Assembly (NCBI GenBank): GCA_937980205.1
Contig: CALJKW010000021.1
Location: 62,001-126,000 of the forward strand
Direction: 5' to 3'
From: an uncultured Myxococcales bacterium
GTDB taxonomy: Bacteria; Myxococcota; Myxococcia; Myxococcales; Myxococcaceae
Length of the DNA: 64,000 nucleotides
In this document: positions 1 through 7,401 of the stretch, piece by piece
Numbering within the stretch: position 1 is the first letter of the stretch
Layout of the letters: each line of letters begins with the position of its first letter
The notes under the pieces: model-generated
What the model was told of the DNA's origin: nothing
Databases searched by the model: none
Seen by the model: only the letters and a program-made list of their open reading frames with translations
Position numbers and translations under genes: made by a program

Positions 1-441
1 CTCATGATGTCGAAGGACGAGGTCAAGAAGGAATACAAGGAGTCCGAGGGCGACCCGCACCACAAGGCGAAGCGCAAAGAGATGCACCAGGAGATCCTCG
101 AGGGCGCCCAGATGGAGGCGGTGAAGAAGTCGGACGTCGTCGTCACCAACCCCGATCACATGGCGGTGGCGCTCGCCTACGACAAAGAAGCGGACGGGGC
201 GCCGCGCGTGATCGCGAAGGGAATGGGGCTCAAGGCCGAGGCGATCAAGGCGCTGGCGAAGGACAACGACGTGGCCATCTTGCGCAACGTGCCGCTCGCG
301 CACGCGCTGCACCGGGTCGACGTGGGCATGGAGATCCCCGAGGAGCTCTATGACGCGGTCGCCGAGGTGCTGAACTTCGTCTACCAGCTGAACGCGCCGC
401 CGGTTGCTCAAGCGCCGGCGAAGAAAGTGGTAGCTTCGTAG
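1..441 (+). CDS. sctU: Type III export switch protein SctU/FlhB family, C-terminal part (5' end outside window)
   Basis: Partial gene: the frame is open at the first base, so the four-helix membrane domain lies upstream. What remains is the cytoplasmic linker and the C-terminal domain. In FlhB/SctU this domain cleaves itself at an Asn-Pro-Thr-His loop and switches substrate specificity at the inner-membrane export gate. Here the loop reads NPDH (within VVVTNPDHMAVALAYDKE), keeping the Asn-Pro scissile pair and His but with Asp in place of Thr. The conserved downstream blocks (APRVIAKG, VPLAHALHR, IPEELYDAVAEVL) are present. The Ala/Pro/Lys tail after VYQL is short. The next gene encodes a second copy of this same domain. 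The family call is firm; the non-flagellar rather than flagellar assignment rests on the SycD-like chaperones nearby. Confidence 0.9.
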   Translation, partial: LMMSKDEVKKEYKESEGDPHHKAKRKEMHQEILEGAQMEAVKKSDVVVTNPDHMAVALAYDKEADGAPRVIAKGMGLKAEAIKALAKDNDVAILRNVPLAHALHRVDVGMEIPEELYDAVAEVLNFVYQLNAPPVAQAPAKKVVAS

Positions 442-446
442 CCGAC

Positions 447-722
447 GTGAACGACGACGCAGAGATGGCGATCGCCATCCAGTACGACAAGAACGCGGAC
501 AACGCGCCGCGCGTCGTGGCCAAGGGCCTGCGCCTGAAGGCGGAGAAGATCCGCGAGATCGCGAAGGCCGCCGGCGTGCCGATCATGAAGAACGTCAGCC
601 TCGCGAACGCGCTGTACCGCGTCGAGGTCGGCCAGGAGATTCCCGAGGAGCTGTATGACGCGGTCGCGGAGGTGTTGAACTTCGTGTTCGCGCTGCAGGC
701 GGAACAGAACCAGAAGAAGTAG
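447..722 (+). CDS. Stand-alone SctU/FlhB C-terminal domain (FlhX-like)
   Basis: A 91-residue protein that is a paralogue of the C-terminal domain of the preceding gene, sharing DNAPRVVAKGLRLKAE-like, VSLANALYRVEVGQE and IPEELYDAVAEVLNFV blocks. It begins at a GTG five bases after the sctU stop. Its first residues (MNDDAEMAIAIQYDKN) align with the sctU sequence directly at the NPDH cleavage loop, so it corresponds to the fragment that autocleavage would release, but without the Asn-Pro pair. Stand-alone FlhB C-domains (FlhX/FhlX) are known in some flagellated bacteria and can partly replace the FlhB C-domain. A similar role in the export switch is inferred. The start is supported by the alignment and the tight spacing; no strong ribosome-binding site is visible. 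Confidence 0.85.
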   Translation: MNDDAEMAIAIQYDKNADNAPRVVAKGLRLKAEKIREIAKAAGVPIMKNVSLANALYRVEVGQEIPEELYDAVAEVLNFVFALQAEQNQKK

Positions 723-734
723 CGAGACTCATTC

Positions 735-1217
735 ATGGCGAAGATCAACCAACAGCCTCCGCGCGCGCCGATGTGGCCCTGGGGCGGGCCGCGCTCGGTC
801 CGCGACAAGCTCGTCGACCGGACGCAGCTCGAGTCGCTGCGGAAGGCGAAGAAGAAGGGCGACCCGAAGAACCCCGCGCTGGCGTCTGCGGCGCTGCTCG
901 ACTTCATCGGGCCGGCGCACTCGTCGGAAGAGCTGCGGCTGCCGCTGCCGGCGTTCCCCGAGGGACACGACGCGGACCTCGACGGGTACCTCGATCGGCA
1001 GAACCTGGGCTCGGTGGCGGAGCGGTCGGAGGACGAGGCGCGCGGCCGGCTCGAGCGGAACCTGGCGAGCATCAAGGCTCCGCCGGATCGCATCGATCGC
1101 CTCAAGGCGCTGCTGTCGCGCGAGGCGTCGATGCTGCAGCTCATCGGCAGGGTCCACGAGGAGGTCGAGGAGATCCACCGCCGGCGCATGGACGAGCAGA
1201 AGGAAGAAGGGTTCTAG
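735..1217 (+). CDS. Uncharacterised protein of the type III secretion cluster
   Basis: A 160-residue soluble protein with no family that I recognise. It starts with a Pro/Trp-rich segment (PPRAPMWPWGGPR), followed by a basic stretch (SLRKAKKKGDPKN), then a largely helical C-terminal half rich in Arg/Glu (residues about 95-160), likely coiled. There are no membrane segments or signal peptide. It sits 12 bases after the SctU-like gene and 5 bases before a TPR chaperone gene, so it is very probably cotranscribed with the export genes. It could be a regulator, stalk-like or gatekeeper protein, but nothing in the sequence decides this. Confidence 0.75.
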   Translation: MAKINQQPPRAPMWPWGGPRSVRDKLVDRTQLESLRKAKKKGDPKNPALASAALLDFIGPAHSSEELRLPLPAFPEGHDADLDGYLDRQNLGSVAERSEDEARGRLERNLASIKAPPDRIDRLKALLSREASMLQLIGRVHEEVEEIHRRRMDEQKEEGF

Positions 1218-1222
1218 AAAAA

Positions 1223-1681
1223 GTGGCCGAGCCGACGGATCAGCAGCAGATCGCGAGCCTCCAGAAGTGGGCCGACGGGAAGGCGACGCTCAAGGACGTG
1301 CGCGGCTACAGCGACGAGGAGCTCTTCTCGATCGCGCGGACGGCGTACTACTTCTTCTACCAGGGCAAGCTGAACGAGGCCCGGACGCTGTTCCAGGGGC
1401 TGTACGCCGTAAACCCGCTTGACTCTTACGTGGCGAAGGCGCTGGGGGTCGTCGAGCACGCGGCCGGAAATCCCCAAGGAGCTTTGGCCGCTTACGACGT
1501 GGCCTTGAAGATCAGCCCTCAAGATTCAGCCGCTTACGTGGGCCGGGCGGAGGTGAAGATTTCGATGGGGCAAAAGACCCAGGCCCTGGACGACCTGAAA
1601 CGGGCTCAACAGCTGTGCAGGGACGATCAGGATCTGAAAGCCAAGATCTCCGCGCTGTTGGCGGGTCTTTCTCGTCGCTGA
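1223..1681 (+). CDS. LcrH/SycD-like TPR chaperone (first of three)
   Basis: A 152-residue protein with TPR-type helical pairs across residues about 35-140. The pattern YFFYQGKLNEARTLFQGL followed by an NPLDSYVAKALGVVEH block is typical of class II type III chaperones (SycD/LcrH/IpgC family, about 160 aa), which bind translocator proteins in the cytoplasm. The open frame extends far upstream into other genes. I chose the GTG at 1223 because it lies 5 bases after the preceding stop, has a purine-rich AGGAAGAAGGG element upstream, and gives a family-sized protein. It is followed by the orphan gene at 1800. Two more proteins of this class lie downstream. Confidence 0.8.
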   Translation: MAEPTDQQQIASLQKWADGKATLKDVRGYSDEELFSIARTAYYFFYQGKLNEARTLFQGLYAVNPLDSYVAKALGVVEHAAGNPQGALAAYDVALKISPQDSAAYVGRAEVKISMGQKTQALDDLKRAQQLCRDDQDLKAKISALLAGLSRR

Positions 1682-1799
1682 AGAATTGGACGCAACCGGC
1701 CTTCAGCGCCGCCGATAAAGCCTGTACAGTCACTCACCGCGGGTCGCACTTACCGCTCACCCTGTCGTCCACGTAGTCCTCAAACCAAAGGAACACACC

Positions 1800-2369
1800 A
1801 TGTCCATCGGTCGGATTCTCAGCGGCGGTATCAACGCGTTTCTCCGTCTCAACCCGGTCACGGCTGCCCCCATGGCTGCCATCGACATGCTCAAGTCGCT
1901 CACGGGCGGCTCTTCGGGCGTCTCGACCTTCGCTGCTGGGGCTGGTGTCGCGGGGGGCCTGACGGCGCTCACGTCGATCCTCAATCCGTCGAGCATCCTC
2001 GGCCGCGGTCTCGCCAACACGGTTGGCCAGGCGCTTCCGCAGGTGTTCACCCCGAACGTGGCGGGCGTCCTCCAGTCGTCGTCGCTCGCGACCACGATCG
2101 CGAACACGTTCGGCGGCGGCAACGTGAACGGCACGCTGCAGACGGTCGCGTCGACGATGGGCACCAGCGAGTCGCAGGTCGTTGCGAACATGGGCCCCGG
2201 CGTTCGCGACATGTACAACCAGCTGCTGAAGGATGACCCGAAGCAGGCGCGCGCGTTCCTCATCCAGGAGATGATGGCGTCGCTGAAGCTGATGGGTGAA
2301 ATCCTCTCCAACGTCTCGAAGACCCGCTCGGAAATCTCGATGACGTTCGCGCGCAACGCCCGCGCCTAA
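1800..2369 (+). CDS. Orphan Cys/Trp/His-free protein, candidate type III secreted substrate
   Basis: A 189-residue protein that I cannot assign to a family. It has no Cys, Trp or His and only one Tyr. It is rich in Gly, Ala, Ser and Thr, with a hydrophobic small-residue stretch (about 45-75) and an amphipathic C-terminal helix region (about 135-185). There is no Sec signal peptide. It is flanked by a SycD-like chaperone gene on each side, has a 118-base leader with a good AAAGGA ribosome-binding site before ATG, and is followed by a strong terminator, so it is probably transcribed as its own unit. Composition, position and separate transcription all fit an abundantly made export substrate such as a translocator or filament-like subunit. 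That role is an inference. Confidence 0.75.
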   Translation: MSIGRILSGGINAFLRLNPVTAAPMAAIDMLKSLTGGSSGVSTFAAGAGVAGGLTALTSILNPSSILGRGLANTVGQALPQVFTPNVAGVLQSSSLATTIANTFGGGNVNGTLQTVASTMGTSESQVVANMGPGVRDMYNQLLKDDPKQARAFLIQEMMASLKLMGEILSNVSKTRSEISMTFARNARA

Positions 2370-2399
2370 GTCGTAGACACGTCAGAACGCTTTCAGTAC

Positions 2400-2434
2400 A
2401 AAGCCGGGCGCCCTTCATGGGCACCCGGCTTTTT
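2400..2434 (+). terminator. Intrinsic terminator after the orphan secretion-cluster gene
   Basis: A GC-rich hairpin, AAGCCGGG..CCC with loop TTCAT and GGG..CCCGGCTT, runs straight into TTTTTACTTTT. It lies 31 bases after the stop of the 1800-2369 gene. It is the clearest rho-independent terminator in this cluster and separates the orphan gene from the next chaperone gene. Confidence 0.85.
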
Positions 2435-2481
2435 ACTTTTCTCGCAGCAGTTTCCTTTCCGGTTAAGAGGGAGCCCCCGAA

Positions 2482-3129
2482 ATGTCGAAGAGCGCTGGTG
2501 AACCTCCACGAACTGGCACGGGCCTGACGAAGGACGAGTCGAAGGTCACGCCGGGGTGGGAGCAGGCGCTGGCTTCGCCTGATCGCGTGCAGGCGCTCGC
2601 GGAAGGCAAGATGTCCATCAAGGACTTCATGAACATCTCCGGCCCGGAGATGCTCGAGATGGCCATCATCGCGTTCCAGTTCTACGAGCAGGGTCGGTAC
2701 AAGGAAGCGGAGGCGCTGTTCCGCGGCCTGTCGAACCTGGATCCGAAAGAGCCGTACTACATGACGGCGCTCGGCGCGGTGTACCTCGCGCAGGAGCAGC
2801 TCGACGAAGCGCTGCGGTGCTTCAACTATTCGATCGAGGTGAACGGCAAGGAGATCGCCTCGTACGTGAACCGCGGAGAGGTCTACCTGCGGCAGGGCAA
2901 GGTGATGGAGGCCGCGCAGGACTTCAAGAAGGCGGTCGATCTCGACCCGAGCGGGAAAGACCCGCTGGTGCACCGCGCGCGCGTGCTGGCTGCTGCGGCG
3001 CTCGAGGCGCTCGACGCCGGCAACAAGCAGAAGGAAGAAGGCGGCGGCGCGAAGAAGGCAGCGGAGAAGAGCGAGAAGGGCGGCTCGAAGCCGGCTCCCA
3101 AGGCGGCTGCGGCGAAGAAGAAGAAGTAG
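2482..3129 (+). CDS. LcrH/SycD-like TPR chaperone with basic C-terminal tail (second of three)
   Basis: A 215-residue protein. Residues about 25-165 form the SycD-type TPR unit: IAFQFYEQGRYKEAEALFRG, then YYMTALGAVYLAQEQLDEAL, then IASYVNRGEVYLRQGKVMEA. After this comes an unusual lysine/alanine-rich tail (residues about 175-215) ending in a run of lysines, likely disordered. Class II chaperones normally end after the third TPR, so the tail is an addition. The ATG follows a GAGGGAG ribosome-binding site just after the terminator at 2400-2434. The gene is 3 bases upstream of the third chaperone gene. Confidence 0.82.
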   Translation: MSKSAGEPPRTGTGLTKDESKVTPGWEQALASPDRVQALAEGKMSIKDFMNISGPEMLEMAIIAFQFYEQGRYKEAEALFRGLSNLDPKEPYYMTALGAVYLAQEQLDEALRCFNYSIEVNGKEIASYVNRGEVYLRQGKVMEAAQDFKKAVDLDPSGKDPLVHRARVLAAAALEALDAGNKQKEEGGGAKKAAEKSEKGGSKPAPKAAAAKKKK

Positions 3130-3132
3130 CCG

Positions 3133-3918
3133 ATGGCGAGCAGCCCCCCGCAGGGCCAACCCCGGAAGCCGGTGACGGTGATTCACTTCCCGAAGGTCGG
3201 GAAGTCGCCTCCCGTACGCCGGCCGACGGTCAGCATCACCGAGCTCCGAGCGGTGGGCCGCGACGAGGACGCGACGGATCCGCACGTGGTGGTGACTCCG
3301 GAGCCGCGCCCGTCGGGGCCGCGGGGGCCGCGTCCGTCGGGACCGCGAGGGCCCAGGCCGTCGGGGCCGCGCTCTCCACGGCCGTCGGGACCGCGCGGGG
3401 CCACGAAGAAGGGGCCGTCGTTCGCCGAGGCGGCGAAGATGGGCAGCCCGTCGATGCGGCGGACGAAGTCGCACGATGCGCTGCCCGAGGCGCACGTGGG
3501 GCACGTGGACCTGAAGAAGCACCACACGCCGCAGGAAGCGGCGGACCTCGCTGCGTTCGGCCACAAGCTGTTCGAGATGGGCAAGCTCGACGAGGCGCGG
3601 GTCATCTTCGAGAAGCTCGTCGGCGCAGACACGCGGGATGCGTTCGTGCACACGATGTTGGGCACGGTGTACCTGGCGATGAACGCGCAGGAGAAGGCGC
3701 TGGCGCTGTTCCAGGCGGCGCTGAAGATCGACCCCGATGATCTCGCGGCGGTCGTCTACCGGGGCGAAATCAGGCTGAACCGCGGGAAGCTGAAGGCGGC
3801 GCTGGAGGATCTGTCGCGCGCCGTGACGCTGGCGCCGCAGACGGACCCGTTCGTCGAGCGCGCGAAGCGGCTGATGCGGATGGCGAAGGCCCTGGCGAAG
3901 AAGAAGAGCCGCGGCTGA
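3133..3918 (+). CDS. LcrH/SycD-like TPR protein with PSGPRG-repeat N-terminus (third of three)
   Basis: A 261-residue protein in two parts. The N-terminal 110 residues are low complexity and basic, with four tandem copies of a PSGPRGPR-like octapeptide (residues about 58-92; DNA about 3306-3400). Residues about 130-255 form SycD-like TPRs (LAAFGHKLFEMGKLDEARVI, then TMLGTVYLAMNAQEKALALF). It ends in a short Lys/Arg tail. The Pro-Arg region resembles flexible linkers rather than any folded domain. It starts 3 bases after the second chaperone and is cotranscribed. A chaperone or scaffold function for the export system is inferred from the TPR part and context. Confidence 0.78.
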   Translation: MASSPPQGQPRKPVTVIHFPKVGKSPPVRRPTVSITELRAVGRDEDATDPHVVVTPEPRPSGPRGPRPSGPRGPRPSGPRSPRPSGPRGATKKGPSFAEAAKMGSPSMRRTKSHDALPEAHVGHVDLKKHHTPQEAADLAAFGHKLFEMGKLDEARVIFEKLVGADTRDAFVHTMLGTVYLAMNAQEKALALFQAALKIDPDDLAAVVYRGEIRLNRGKLKAALEDLSRAVTLAPQTDPFVERAKRLMRMAKALAKKKSRG

Positions 3919-4063
3919 CGCCGATGCTGGCCGAGGGCGCCCTCGGGCGCTCCGGTGGGTGCCGGTGACGCGACGGCGGTCACTCGGCGCGGGGCCGGCG
4001 GCCGTCTCGACCTCGGCCGGGCTCGACGCAACCGCGTTCTTCCTGGGCTAAGCTCCGCCGTCG

Positions 4064-6205
4064 ATGGCTGGCGGCAACGTCTTTCTCAACAAGTACTCGG
4101 ACATCCTCCTGGCGGTCGTGGTGATCGCGATCATCGGCATGATGATCGTGCCGCTGCCGACGCACCTGCTCGACATCCTGCTGACGTTCAACATCAGCTT
4201 GTCGGTGGTGATCCTGCTGATCACGCTGTACGTGCCGAGCGCGCTGAAGCTGTCGGTGTTCCCGACGCTGCTGCTGATCACGACGATGTTCCGGCTGTCG
4301 CTGACGGTCTCGACGACGCGTCTGATTCTCTCGACGGGTGACGCCGGCGAGGTCGTGCTGGCGTTCGGCCAGTTCGTCGCGCGCGGCAACTTCGTGGTCG
4401 GCGGCATCATCTTCATCATCCTCGTGGTGGTGAACTTCATCGTCATCGCGAAGGGCGCCGAGCGCGTGTCGGAGGTCGCGGCGCGCTTCACCCTCGACGC
4501 GATGCCCGGCAAGCAGATGTCGATCGACGCCGACCTGCGGGCCGGCTCGATCGACATGGAGGAGGGCAAGCGGAAGCGGCGCGACCTCGAGCGCGAGAGC
4601 CAGCTGTTCGGCGCGATGGACGGCGCGATGAAGTTCGTCAAAGGCGACGCGATCGCCGGCATCATCATCACGGTCGTCAACATCATCGGCGGCCTGGCCA
4701 TCGGCGTGATGCAGAAGAACATGGCGGTCGCCGACGCGGCGAAGAAGTACTCGCTGCTGACGATCGGTGACGGCCTCGTCGGCATGATTCCGGCGATCCT
4801 CATCTCGACGGCGGCAGGCATCATCGTGACGCGCGTCGGCGGCGAGGAAGAGGGGGCGCACCTCGGCAAGGACGTCGGCGGCCAGCTGACGGCGTACCCG
4901 AAGGCGATCGCGATCGCGGCGGGCATGATCTTCGGCCTCGCGCTGGTTCCGGGTCTGCCGAAGCTGCCGTTCTTCGTGCTGTCGATCGGAGCGGGCGCCG
5001 GCGCGTACGTGATGCTCAACCGCCAGAAGCGGCTCGAGGCGGGAGAGATCGACGAGAACGGCGAAGAGGTGAACGGGGAGACCGGCGAAAACGGAGAGCC
5101 GGCGAAGCCGAAGGCGGCCGAGCCTGCGCCGAAGGAGCCGATCAACCCGGACAGCGAGCTCTTCATCCCCGTGGTGACGCCGATCGTGCTCGAGGTCTCG
5201 GACGCGCTCGTGCCGTACGTCGACTCGCGGCAGGACAACGGCCGCTTCCTCTACGAGCTGATCCCGTTCATGCGCGACGGTCTGTTCGTCGAGCTCGGGG
5301 TGCGGTTCCCGGGCGTGCGGGCGCGCGGCAACCCGGGCCTGCCGCCCGGCGCGTACCAGATTCAGATCAACGAGGTGCCGGTGGTGACCGGCCAGGCGAC
5401 GCTGGGTCACATCCTCGTCAACGACACGGTCGACCGCCTGAAGCTGATGAACGTGCAGGGCTTCGAGGCGATCAACCCGGCGACGCGTCAGCCTGCCGCG
5501 TGGGTGCCGGAGGGCTCGAAGGAGATGCTCGAGGCCGCGGGCCTGACGACGTGGGACGTGCCGGGCTACATCATCCTGCACCTCGCGGCCGTGTTGCGGC
5601 GCCACGCGCGCGAGTTCGTCGGCGTGCAGGAAGTGCAGACGATGCTCGATCAGCTGGAGAAGGCGTTCCCGGCGATCGTGAAGGAGGTCGTGCCGAAGGT
5701 CGTGTCGGTGCTGAAGCTGACCGACATTCTCGGGCGACTGGTCGAAGAGGAGATCTCGATTCGCGACCTGCGCGGCATTCTGCAGGCGATCGCGGAGCAG
5801 GGGCAGGTGGAGGCCGACTCCGTGATGCTGACGGAGCACGTGCGCTCTGCCCTGAAGCGGTACGTCTCGCACAAGTACGCGCGCGGCACGAACACGCTGG
5901 TGGTGTACCTGTTGGATCCGCAGATCGAGGACGCGGTGCGCGGCGCCATCAAGCGGACGTCGGCGGGCACGCACCTGGCGCTCGAGCCGGACATCGCGCA
6001 GGAGATCGTGCAGGCGGTGAAGAACGAGTGCGGGCACCTGCCGCCGACGGCGCAGCGCCCGGTCATTCTCACGGCGATGGACATCCGCCGCTACGTGCGC
6101 AAGCTGCTCGAGTACGAGTTCAACCCGCCGTTCTCGGTGGTGTCGTTCCAGGAGCTCTCGCCCGAGCTCAACATCCAGCCGGTGGCGCGCATCAGCACTC
6201 GGTGA
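4064..6205 (+). CDS. sctV: Type III export gate protein SctV/FlhA family
   Basis: A 713-residue protein of the FlhA/LcrD/EscV family, the nonameric inner-membrane export gate whose cytoplasmic ring receives chaperone-substrate complexes. The N-terminal half (residues about 15-320) holds the transmembrane segments and the conserved FHIPEP-type region (MFRLSLTVSTTRLILS, GAERVSEVAARFTLDAMPGK, GDAIAGIIITVVNIIGG). An acidic and Ala/Pro linker (about 328-365) leads into the cytoplasmic domain, starting near NPDSELFIPVVTPIVLE and including LPPGAYQIQINEVPV. Length is normal for the family. About 145 bases separate it from the last chaperone. It converges with the FHA gene, leaving 25 bases between the stops. 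Confidence 0.96.
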   Translation: MAGGNVFLNKYSDILLAVVVIAIIGMMIVPLPTHLLDILLTFNISLSVVILLITLYVPSALKLSVFPTLLLITTMFRLSLTVSTTRLILSTGDAGEVVLAFGQFVARGNFVVGGIIFIILVVVNFIVIAKGAERVSEVAARFTLDAMPGKQMSIDADLRAGSIDMEEGKRKRRDLERESQLFGAMDGAMKFVKGDAIAGIIITVVNIIGGLAIGVMQKNMAVADAAKKYSLLTIGDGLVGMIPAILISTAAGIIVTRVGGEEEGAHLGKDVGGQLTAYPKAIAIAAGMIFGLALVPGLPKLPFFVLSIGAGAGAYVMLNRQKRLEAGEIDENGEEVNGETGENGEPAKPKAAEPAPKEPINPDSELFIPVVTPIVLEVSDALVPYVDSRQDNGRFLYELIPFMRDGLFVELGVRFPGVRARGNPGLPPGAYQIQINEVPVVTGQATLGHILVNDTVDRLKLMNVQGFEAINPATRQPAAWVPEGSKEMLEAAGLTTWDVPGYIILHLAAVLRRHAREFVGVQEVQTMLDQLEKAFPAIVKEVVPKVVSVLKLTDILGRLVEEEISIRDLRGILQAIAEQGQVEADSVMLTEHVRSALKRYVSHKYARGTNTLVVYLLDPQIEDAVRGAIKRTSAGTHLALEPDIAQEIVQAVKNECGHLPPTAQRPVILTAMDIRRYVRKLLEYEFNPPFSVVSFQELSPELNIQPVARISTR

Positions 6206-6230
6206 CTCGACCCCGTGGGGAGCCGGAGGC

Positions 6231-7385
6231 TCAGGCTCCAGCCACGAGCAGGATGAGCACGACGATGCCGATGAGCAGGGCCATGGCGCCGATGCCGACG
6301 CCGATCATCGTCTGCTTGTTGGAGAGATCGAAGCCGCGGCCGCCGGCCTCGTTCTCCTGAGAGAGGCCCTGCTCGGCCTCGCCGCCGTCGTCGTCGGGCG
6401 GCGGCTCTTCGTCGGGCGGCGGCTCGTCCTGGGGCGGATCCTGCGAGGTGTTCGGTTCGTCGACGGGCTCTTCCGCGGGGGGAGCCTCTTCGGGCGGGGG
6501 CGGCTCTTCGGCCGGCGGCTCCTCGGGCGGAGGCTCCTCTTCTTCCTGCTTCTCGGCCTTGGCGAGGCGGCTGGAGCTCTTTTTCTTCTTCTTCTTCTCC
6601 GCGACCTCTTCGTCCTTCTCCATCGCGGTGTCCTCGCCCTCTTCGTCGGCGGGGTCGGGGAGCACGACGGGGGCTTCGCGGACCTCGTTGGGGTCCAAGA
6701 ACAGGAGGCGGACGCCGCCGACCTCGACCTCGTCGCGGTCCTGGAGCGTCTTTCCGGGCGAGCGCTTCTTGTTGATCTTGATGCCGTTGCGGGAGCCGAG
6801 GTCTTCGACGTGGACGCCGGACCAGTCGCGGCGGACCTTGACGTGGCGGCGGGAGACGAGGTCGTCCTTGAAGATGATGTCGGCGGTCTCGTCGCGGCCG
6901 ATGATGTACTCCTGCGCGTCGGCGATCTCGATGCGCTCGCCTTCGCGGGGGCCGTTCATGATGCGGAAGTAGGGCTGCTCGCCGCCGGCGGCGAGGCCGC
7001 GCATGACGTCTTTGACGACCTTGCGCGCGACGAACTGGGTGTTCTGGGCGGCGTCGCCTCGGGCCTCGGCGGCGACGCGGTCGAAGGTGACGTCGAACTG
7101 CGCGATGGCGATGACGTCGCCGTTGCGCAGCAGGTGCTTCTCGCCCTTCGGCAGCTTCTGGCCGTTGATCTGCGTGCCGTAGGAGGAGCCCAGGTCCTCG
7201 ACGAAGTAGAGCGAGCCGTCGCGGGAGATGCGGGCGTGGTTGCGCGAGACGGCCTGCTGCGCGAGCACGACCTGGCAGACCTGATCGCGGCCGAGCGTGA
7301 TGATGTCATCGTCGAGCAGGACGACCGACGGTTTGTCGGCGCCGCCCTCAGCGCTGCGCTGTTTGACGGTGAGGCGGACGCTCAT
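6231..7385 (-). CDS. Double FHA-domain protein with acidic linker and C-terminal membrane anchor
   Basis: A 384-residue protein with two forkhead-associated domains. The first spans residues about 28-100, with GRDQ, SRNHARIS and DLGSSYGTQING; the second about 135-215, with GRDETADI, SRRHVKV and DLGSRNGIKINKK. Both keep the Ser-Arg-x-His and Gly-Ser-x-x-Gly residues that contact phosphothreonine. A long Glu/Pro-rich linker (about 235-345) with a Lys cluster follows, then one hydrophobic segment at the very C-terminus (about 358-382), making it tail-anchored with the FHA domains in the cytoplasm. It sits 16 bases downstream of the TPR lipoprotein in the same direction. SctD proteins of type III systems also have an N-terminal FHA-like fold, so a structural role in the secretion apparatus is possible; phosphothreonine signalling is the alternative. 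Confidence 0.88.
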   Translation of the reverse strand: MSVRLTVKQRSAEGGADKPSVVLLDDDIITLGRDQVCQVVLAQQAVSRNHARISRDGSLYFVEDLGSSYGTQINGQKLPKGEKHLLRNGDVIAIAQFDVTFDRVAAEARGDAAQNTQFVARKVVKDVMRGLAAGGEQPYFRIMNGPREGERIEIADAQEYIIGRDETADIIFKDDLVSRRHVKVRRDWSGVHVEDLGSRNGIKINKKRSPGKTLQDRDEVEVGGVRLLFLDPNEVREAPVVLPDPADEEGEDTAMEKDEEVAEKKKKKKSSSRLAKAEKQEEEEPPPEEPPAEEPPPPEEAPPAEEPVDEPNTSQDPPQDEPPPDEEPPPDDDGGEAEQGLSQENEAGGRGFDLSNKQTMIGVGIGAMALLIGIVVLILLVAGA

Positions 7386-7401
7386 GTCGAAAGCTTCGAG
7401 G

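Noticed and set aside
1682..1799. Promoter elements for the orphan secretion gene
   Set aside because: A leader is present, but no -35/-10 or sigma-54 pattern (GG-N10-GC) was convincing enough to annotate.
1..6205. Cluster interpreted as flagellar genes
   Set aside because: SctU/SctV families alone cannot decide, but SycD-like chaperones and the absence of rod, hook or flagellin genes in the visible part argue for the non-flagellar type.
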